Assembly (NCBI GenBank): GCA_965199805.1
Contig: CBDATO010000003.1
Coordinates: 1,426,001 to 1,490,000, forward strand
Direction: 5' to 3'
DNA length: 64,000 nucleotides
Source: DATAZK01 sp965199805
Lineage (GTDB): Bacteria; Actinomycetota; Actinomycetes; Frankiales; Frankiaceae
The position numbers and the translations under genes are program-made. The notes beneath the pieces were generated by a model that saw only the letters and a list, made by a program, of their open reading frames with translations, searched no databases and was not told the DNA's origin. Positions 59,452 through 64,000 of this stretch are shown here, one piece after another. Positions within the stretch are counted from its first letter, which is position 1. Each line of letters begins with the position of its first letter.

Positions 59452-60269
59452 TCCGTGGGCGTGTCGGCCTTGCCGAAGCGGCGGTCGCGGCCGGCGTACT
59501 CCGCACACGCCTTCCAGAGCGCGCGGCGGTCGAAATCCGGCCAGCGGGTGTCGGTGAACATCAGCTCGGCGTACGCCGACTGCCACAGCAGATAGTTGGA
59601 GATGCGCTGCTCACCGCTGGTGCGGATGAAGAGGTCGACGTCGGGCATGTCCGGCTCGTCGAGGTAGCGGGCGAAGGTCTTCTCGTTGACGTTCTTCGGG
59701 GCGAGGCGCCCCTCGGCGACGTCCCGGGCGAGGGCCGCGGCCGCGTCGGCGATCTCGGCGCGTCCCCCGTAGTTGACGCACATACAAAGCGTCAACCGGT
59801 CGTTACCGGCCGTTCGCCGCTCGGCCTCCTCGAGCCGGTTGATCACCGCGCGCCAGAGGCGCGGACGGCGGCCGGCCCACCGCACCCGCACGCCGAGCGC
59901 GTCCATGTCGTCGAGGCGCCGGCGCATCACGCCCTCGGTGAAGCGCATCAGGAAGGCGACCTCCTCCGGCGAGCGCTTCCAGTTCTCGGTGGAGAACGCG
60001 TAGGCCGAGAGCCACCCCACCCCGAGCTCGATGGCGCCCTCGACGCAGTCGAAGAGTGCGTCCTCGCCGGCCTCGTGCCCGCGGGTACGCGGCAGCCCGC
60101 GCTCGGTGGCCCAGCGCCCGTTGCCGTCCATCACCAGCGCCACGTGCTTCGGCACCAGCTCCGGCGGCAGGTCGGGAACGGTGGCCCCGGACGGGTGCGG
60201 ACGCGGCGCCATGATCGGCCGGTCACGGGGCGGGTTGGACTGGCTGCGACGGCCGCCGGTCGGGGTCAC
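59448..60269 (-). CDS. uppS: Isoprenyl (undecaprenyl/decaprenyl) diphosphate synthase
   Basis: A 273-residue cis-prenyltransferase that makes the lipid carrier for cell-wall synthesis. Family marks: HVALVMDGNGRWA with the catalytic Asp near residue 48, GHEAGEDALFDCV, SAYAFSTENWKRS near 88-100, and DLFIRTSGEQRISNYLLWQ near 213-231. The GTG start overlaps the recO stop (GTGA) with GGAGG just before it. The recO-uppS neighbourhood is conserved in actinobacteria. The N-terminal 30 residues are a variable Arg/Pro-rich extension. Confidence 0.96.
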   Translation of the reverse strand: MTPTGGRRSQSNPPRDRPIMAPRPHPSGATVPDLPPELVPKHVALVMDGNGRWATERGLPRTRGHEAGEDALFDCVEGAIELGVGWLSAYAFSTENWKRSPEEVAFLMRFTEGVMRRRLDDMDALGVRVRWAGRRPRLWRAVINRLEEAERRTAGNDRLTLCMCVNYGGRAEIADAAAALARDVAEGRLAPKNVNEKTFARYLDEPDMPDVDLFIRTSGEQRISNYLLWQSAYAELMFTDTRWPDFDRRALWKACAEYAGRDRRFGKADTPTE

Positions 60270-61006
60270 CGGCCCTCCACCAGCGCGAGTGAGCGCAGCC
60301 CGCGCTCGAGGTTCCACTGCAGGTGCGACGCCACGGCGCCGCTCGCCTCACGGCGGGTGCGCGGATCGGTCGCGTCGGCGTACTCCCAGTCACCCTCGGC
60401 GAGGGCCGACAGCAGGCGTACGCCCGGCTCCGACATCAGGACCGTGCCCGGCGCCTTGCAGTCGCTGCAGACCACGCCGCCGGCCGGCACCAGGACGGCG
60501 CGGTGCACGCCCGAGGCCGCGACCGTGCCGCAGCGGGCGCAGGCCGCGAGCGCCATCTCGTAACCGGAGACGGCGAGGGCGCGCAGCAGGAAGGCGTCGA
60601 CCACCAGCGGCGCGTCGTGGGTGGCCTCCGCCAAGGTGCGCATGGCGCCCAGCACGAGCAGGTAGAGCCGCAGGGCCGGCTCGCGCTCCTCGGCGGACAG
60701 CCGCTCGGCCGCCTCCAGCACCGCGGAGCTCGCCGTGTGCCGGCCGTAGTCACCTGAGACAGCGGCGCCGTACGCGTTCAGCGACTCGACCTGCGTCACC
60801 GTGTCGAGCGAGCGGCCCTCGTACAGCTGGAGGTCGATGTGCGTGCCCGGCTCGAGCCGGCCGCCGAACTTCGACTTGGTACGCCGCACACCCTTCGCGA
60901 CGGCGCGCACGCGGCCGTGCCGCCGGGTCAGCAGGGTCACGATCCGATCGGCCTCACCGAGACGCTGGGTGCGCAGCACCACAGCCTCGTCCCGGTAGGT
61001 CGCCAC
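60266..61006 (-). CDS. recO: DNA repair protein RecO
   Basis: A 246-residue recombination mediator that helps RecA load in the RecFOR pathway. The N-terminal OB fold begins YRDEAVVLRTQRLGEADRIV (about 3-22) and continues with VRAVAKGVRRTKSKFGGRLE. The zinc-binding region has CARCG (about 154-158) and CSDCK (about 180-184). The GTG start at 61004-61006 is set by AGGA upstream and by the family's usual N-terminus. The stop overlaps the uppS start. Confidence 0.95.
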   Translation of the reverse strand: MATYRDEAVVLRTQRLGEADRIVTLLTRRHGRVRAVAKGVRRTKSKFGGRLEPGTHIDLQLYEGRSLDTVTQVESLNAYGAAVSGDYGRHTASSAVLEAAERLSAEEREPALRLYLLVLGAMRTLAEATHDAPLVVDAFLLRALAVSGYEMALAACARCGTVAASGVHRAVLVPAGGVVCSDCKAPGTVLMSEPGVRLLSALAEGDWEYADATDPRTRREASGAVASHLQWNLERGLRSLALVEGR

Positions 61007-61065
61007 TGCTCCATCCTGCCGTGTCCCACCGACACCGATCGCGTCGGCGCGCGTACGAGCCGGGC

Positions 61066-61959
61066 CTAGAAGCCGAGCTTCCGCAGCTGCTTGGGGTCGC
61101 GCTGCCACTCCTTGGCCACCTTGACGTGCAGATCCAGGTAGACGGGGCTGCCGAGCAGGCGGGTGATGCCCTGCCGGGAGCGGCTGCCGATGTCCTTCAT
61201 CCGACTTCCGCCCTTGCCGAGGACGATCGGCTTCTGGCTGTCGCGCTCGACGTAGATGGTCGCGTAGATGTCGACCAGCCCGTCGGCACGCCCCTCGCGG
61301 GCCACCATCTCCTCCACGGTGACGGCGATGCTGTGCGGCAGCTCGTCGCGTACGCCCTCGAGCGCCGCCTCGCGGATCAGCTCGGCGATGAGCGTGGCCT
61401 CCGGCTCGTCCGTCAGCTCACCCTCGGGGTAGAGCTTCGGACCCTCCGGGAGCCGCTGCACCAGCAGGTCGGTGAGCAGGTCGACCTGGTAGCCGCTGAC
61501 GGCACTGACCGGCACGACGTCGGCCCAGTCACCCAGCGCGCTGACGGCCAGCAGGTGGGTGCCGAGCCGCTCCCGGTCCACCTTGTCCGCCTTGGTGACG
61601 ATCGCGACGACCGGCCGGCGGAGCCCGCCGAGCTCGCTGGCCAGGTAGCGGTCACCCGGCCCGACCGGCTGGTCGGCGGGCAGGCAGAAGCCGACGACGT
61701 CGACCTCGGCCAGCGTCTCGCGGACGATCGCGTTGAGCCGCTCACCGAGCAGCGTGCGCGGCTTGTGCAGGCCGGGGGTGTCGACGACGATCAGCTGCGC
61801 GTCGGGCCGATGGACCAGGCCCCGGATCGCGTGCCGGGTGGTCTGCGGCTTGCTGCTGGTGATCGCGACCTTGGCGCCGACCATGGCATTGGTCAGCGTC
61901 GACTTGCCCGCGTTGGGCCGGCCCACCATGCTGACGAACCCGGACCGGAATTCGGTCAT
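61066..61959 (-). CDS. era: GTPase Era
   Basis: A 297-residue GTPase that binds 16S rRNA and aids small-subunit maturation. GTP motifs: G1 GRPNAGKS (about 13-20), G3 DTPG (about 61-64) and G4 TKAD (about 123-126). The C-terminal KH domain has IVLGKGGSRMKDIGSRSR near 240-258. The ATG overlaps the acetyltransferase stop (ATGA). Position in the CBS protein-deaminase-era-recO-uppS row is the conserved actinobacterial order. Confidence 0.97.
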   Translation of the reverse strand: MTEFRSGFVSMVGRPNAGKSTLTNAMVGAKVAITSSKPQTTRHAIRGLVHRPDAQLIVVDTPGLHKPRTLLGERLNAIVRETLAEVDVVGFCLPADQPVGPGDRYLASELGGLRRPVVAIVTKADKVDRERLGTHLLAVSALGDWADVVPVSAVSGYQVDLLTDLLVQRLPEGPKLYPEGELTDEPEATLIAELIREAALEGVRDELPHSIAVTVEEMVAREGRADGLVDIYATIYVERDSQKPIVLGKGGSRMKDIGSRSRQGITRLLGSPVYLDLHVKVAKEWQRDPKQLRKLGF

Positions 61960-62486
61960 GCGTCGCTCCGCAGCCGGCTGAAGATGACCATGTCGTGCCA
62001 GGCACCCGCGCGCCACTGGTAACCGCGGTGGACGCCCTCGCGGGTGAAGCCGGCCTTCTCCAGCGCGCGCTGCTCGGCAGCGTTCTCGACGTCGGTGCTG
62101 GCCTCGACCCGCTGGGCGAGCGTGGTGGCGAACAGGTAGTCGGCCATGAGCCGCTGCGCCTCGCTGCCGTAGCCCTTGCCGCGCTCGTCCTGCAGCAGGT
62201 AGATGCCGAGATTGAAGTAGAACGACGCCGGAAACGGGCTCGACGGGAGCCGGCGCCAGCTGATCTCCCCGACGAGATGGCCCGACTCCTTGGCGACGGC
62301 GAAGTGGCCGACCGCCTCGTCGTGCGCCGGTCCCTCCTCGACCCGCCGGCGGAACAGCCCCGGCTCGCGGGCGCCGAACCAGTTGAACTCGTTGAGCTCC
62401 GGGGTGTTCTCCAGCTCCAGCGCGTCGGCGTCGGCCGGGGTCATCGTGCGCAGGAAGACGCGCTCGCCGCGGCGCGGGTCCTTCAC
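61956..62486 (-). CDS. GNAT-family N-acetyltransferase (RimJ-like)
   Basis: A 176-residue acetyltransferase. VFLRTMTPADAD is the first strand and helix, LVGEISWRRLP the central strand, and DERGKGYGSEAQRLM (about 99-113) the acetyl-CoA pyrophosphate loop. STDVENAAEQRALEKAGF is the typical RimJ/RimL motif. It could acetylate a protein N-terminus, an amino acid or a drug. The GTG start overlaps the deaminase-like stop (GTGA) and the stop overlaps era, so it is inserted within the era operon. Confidence 0.9.
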   Translation of the reverse strand: MKDPRRGERVFLRTMTPADADALELENTPELNEFNWFGAREPGLFRRRVEEGPAHDEAVGHFAVAKESGHLVGEISWRRLPSSPFPASFYFNLGIYLLQDERGKGYGSEAQRLMADYLFATTLAQRVEASTDVENAAEQRALEKAGFTREGVHRGYQWRAGAWHDMVIFSRLRSDA

Positions 62487-62824
62487 GGCCGCACCGTGCC
62501 GTCAGCACCGGCGACGAGCAGCTTCGGGTCACCGACGGCGGTCAACACGTCGATGCCGGCCGGCTCCGGCTCGGCCGTCACCACCACGGCCGCCTCGAAC
62601 GAGCGGGCGCCGCTGGTCACGGCCTGCGCCACCGCCAGGTGCAGCGCCGGCAGCCGGAGCGGCCCGCGTACGACGGTGGCGGCCACGTACGTGCGCCCGG
62701 TCTCGTCACGGACGGCCGCACCCTCGGCCGCGAGCCCGTCGCCGACGACCGCGCGTACGCGGGCCGACCGGGCCAGCGTCACGAGCTTGGCGTCCTCGGG
62801 GTCGAGCTGCTCAGCAGTGGTCAC
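62483..62824 (-). CDS. Cytidine deaminase-like protein, apparently catalytically degenerate
   Basis: A 113-residue protein at the position where actinobacteria usually carry a deaminase-like gene between the CBS-domain protein and era. The fold trace is visible (LVTLARSARVRAVVGDG, TYVAATVV, LPALHLAVAQAVTSGARSF), but the zinc motifs of cytidine deaminase, C/HAE and PCxxC, are absent and no Cys is present. Catalysis by the standard route is therefore unlikely. It is co-translated with the downstream acetyltransferase. It may serve a structural or regulatory role. Confidence 0.78.
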   Translation of the reverse strand: MTTAEQLDPEDAKLVTLARSARVRAVVGDGLAAEGAAVRDETGRTYVAATVVRGPLRLPALHLAVAQAVTSGARSFEAAVVVTAEPEPAGIDVLTAVGDPKLLVAGADGTVRP

Positions 62825-62863
62825 AAGGGTCCAGTCTGCCTGGCTGTGTTCGCTCAGACGGCC

Positions 62864-64000
62864 TCAGCCGGCCTCGAGCTGCTCCTGCTCGGCGGGCACC
62901 TCACGGGTGGCCAGCACGGTGTCGATGCGGTTGCGCCGCCCCGCGGTGCTCTCGGCGACCAGCTCCAGGCCGGCCACGTGTGCGATCGCGCCCGGGATCG
63001 GGACGCGTCCCAGCAGGCTGGCGAGCAGCCCGCCGACGGTCTCGACCTCGTTCTCGTTCGGCAGCTCGAGGTCGAACAACTCCGCCAGGTCCTCGACCGG
63101 CAGCCGGGCGGTGACGCGTACCCGGTTGTCGTCGAGCCGCTCGATCGGCGGGGTCTCCTGGTCGTACTCGTCGGTGATCTCGCCGACGATCTCCTCGAGC
63201 ACGTCCTCGATCGTCACCAGCCCGGCGGTGCCGCCGTACTCGTCGATGACGATCGCCAGGTGCTCGCGGCGCGACTGCATCTCGCGCAGCAGGTCGTCGG
63301 CCGGCTTGGACTCGGGCACGAAGTAGGCGCGGCGCATGGCCGCGTCGACCGGACGCTCGTCCCAGCCGTCGTGCTCCCGGCGGACGAGGTCCTTGAGGAA
63401 GGCGATGCCGATGACGTCGTCGACCGAGTCGCCGACCACGGGGATGCGCGAGAAGCCGCTGCGCAGGGCGAGCGCCACGCCCTGCGACACCGTCTTGGTG
63501 TGCTCGATCCAGACCATGTCGGTACGCGGCACCATCACCTCGCGGGCGAGGGTGTCGCCGAGCTCGAAGACCGAAGCGATCATGTCGCGCTCGCTGCGCT
63601 CCACCACCCCGCGCTCCTCAGCGAGGTCGACCAGGTCGCGCAGCTCCGCCTCCGTGGAGAACGGGCCCTCGCGGTAGCCCCGGCCCGGCGTGATCGCGTT
63701 GCCGAACAGGATCAGCAGCCGCGGCAGCGGGCCGAAGACGCGGGTGAGCGCAATCGTGAGGCCGGCCGTGCGCAGCGCCAGGGTGGCGGCGTGCTGGCGG
63801 CCGAGGGTGCGGAACGCGACGCCCAGGATGATGTACGAGACCAGCGACATGATCACCGTGGCGACGCCGGCGGCGGCGAGCCCTGCGCCGAAGGCGTGCA
63901 CCATCGCGACGGTGGTCAGCGCCGCGGCGCCGATCTCGGTGAGAACGCGCAGCAGGAGCAGCAGGTTGAGGTAGCGCGCCGGGTCGGCCACCACGGTCGC
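62864..64000 (-). CDS. CBS/CNNM-domain membrane protein (CorC/hemolysin family), 5' end beyond window
   Basis: At least 378 residues, open to the window edge. The N-terminal part has CNNM-type helices (LLRVLTEIGAAALT, VIMSLVSYIILGVAF). Two CBS domains follow (about 185-310: REVMVPRTDMVWIE, GFSRIPVVGDSVDDVIG, VIDEYGGTAGLVTIEDVLEEIVGEI in two runs) and then a C-terminal CorC/HlyC transporter-associated domain (RLPVEDLAELFDLELPNE). Members are linked to Mg2+/Co2+ homeostasis. The real start lies right of 64000. It is part of the conserved row upstream of era. Confidence 0.92.
   Translation of the reverse strand, partial: ATVVADPARYLNLLLLLRVLTEIGAAALTTVAMVHAFGAGLAAAGVATVIMSLVSYIILGVAFRTLGRQHAATLALRTAGLTIALTRVFGPLPRLLILFGNAITPGRGYREGPFSTEAELRDLVDLAEERGVVERSERDMIASVFELGDTLAREVMVPRTDMVWIEHTKTVSQGVALALRSGFSRIPVVGDSVDDVIGIAFLKDLVRREHDGWDERPVDAAMRRAYFVPESKPADDLLREMQSRREHLAIVIDEYGGTAGLVTIEDVLEEIVGEITDEYDQETPPIERLDDNRVRVTARLPVEDLAELFDLELPNENEVETVGGLLASLLGRVPIPGAIAHVAGLELVAESTAGRRNRIDTVLATREVPAEQEQLEAG

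Noticed and set aside
1..64000. CRISPR array
   Set aside because: No regularly spaced direct repeats of 25-40 bases and no cas-like genes were seen on either strand.

Overview
The window is a high-GC chromosomal segment with dense genes, frequent GTG starts and many ATGA/GTGA stop-start overlaps. Gene content and order (sigma-A, primase, dgt, pyruvate phosphate dikinase; uppS, recO, era, a deaminase-like gene, a CBS-domain membrane protein) point to an actinomycete (Actinomycetota). The genus cannot be fixed from the sequence alone.

Region 1, about 0.5-22.8 kb, is an accessory catabolic island and the most interesting part. Two guanidine-I (ykkC-yxkD class) riboswitches are visible: one on the + strand (about 11919-12013) and one on the - strand (about 22001-22112). 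The - strand switch precedes a tightly overlapping operon: two DUF1989 proteins (the carboxyguanidine deiminase type), a carboxyltransferase protein equal to the middle part of urea/guanidine carboxylase, and allophanate hydrolase. This is the guanidine carboxylation route, but the biotin carboxylase and biotin-carrier domains are absent. The + strand switch precedes a different operon: a 2-oxoglutarate/Fe(II) dioxygenase, an unrecognised beta-rich protein, an FMN-dependent (LLM-class) monooxygenase and an FMN reductase. I infer an oxidative pathway that may release guanidine from a larger guanidino compound. Around it lie a peptide/opine-type ABC importer, an isochorismatase-family cysteine hydrolase, a cyclase-family hydrolase, two related metallo-beta-lactamase-fold hydrolases, a TetR regulator and an MFS exporter. 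A DUF222/HNH (13E12-type) endonuclease gene sits between the two riboswitch operons.

Region 2, about 23-42.6 kb, is mixed metabolism. It holds a Tat-exported purple-acid-phosphatase-like protein; an acyl-CoA module (fused double CaiB/BaiF CoA-transferase diverging from a DUF35 protein and a thiolase); two GT-C-like polytopic membrane proteins; enoyl-CoA hydratase; hydroxyacyl-CoA dehydrogenase; an amidohydrolase; RecQ; two alpha/beta hydrolases; a CAU tRNA; an SDR; and an aldo/keto reductase.

Region 3, about 42.6-64 kb, is more housekeeping. It holds a small membrane protein with two PRC-barrel proteins, tRNA-Asn, topoisomerase IB, rpoD, dnaG, dgt, ppdK, an MMPL transporter coupled to a lipoprotein, glycyl-tRNA synthetase, and the uppS-recO-era cluster running off the right edge in a CBS-domain protein. 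The window begins inside a gene and ends inside a gene. The only gene-free stretch above 300 bases (22796-23167) holds one strong hairpin and nothing else I can identify.
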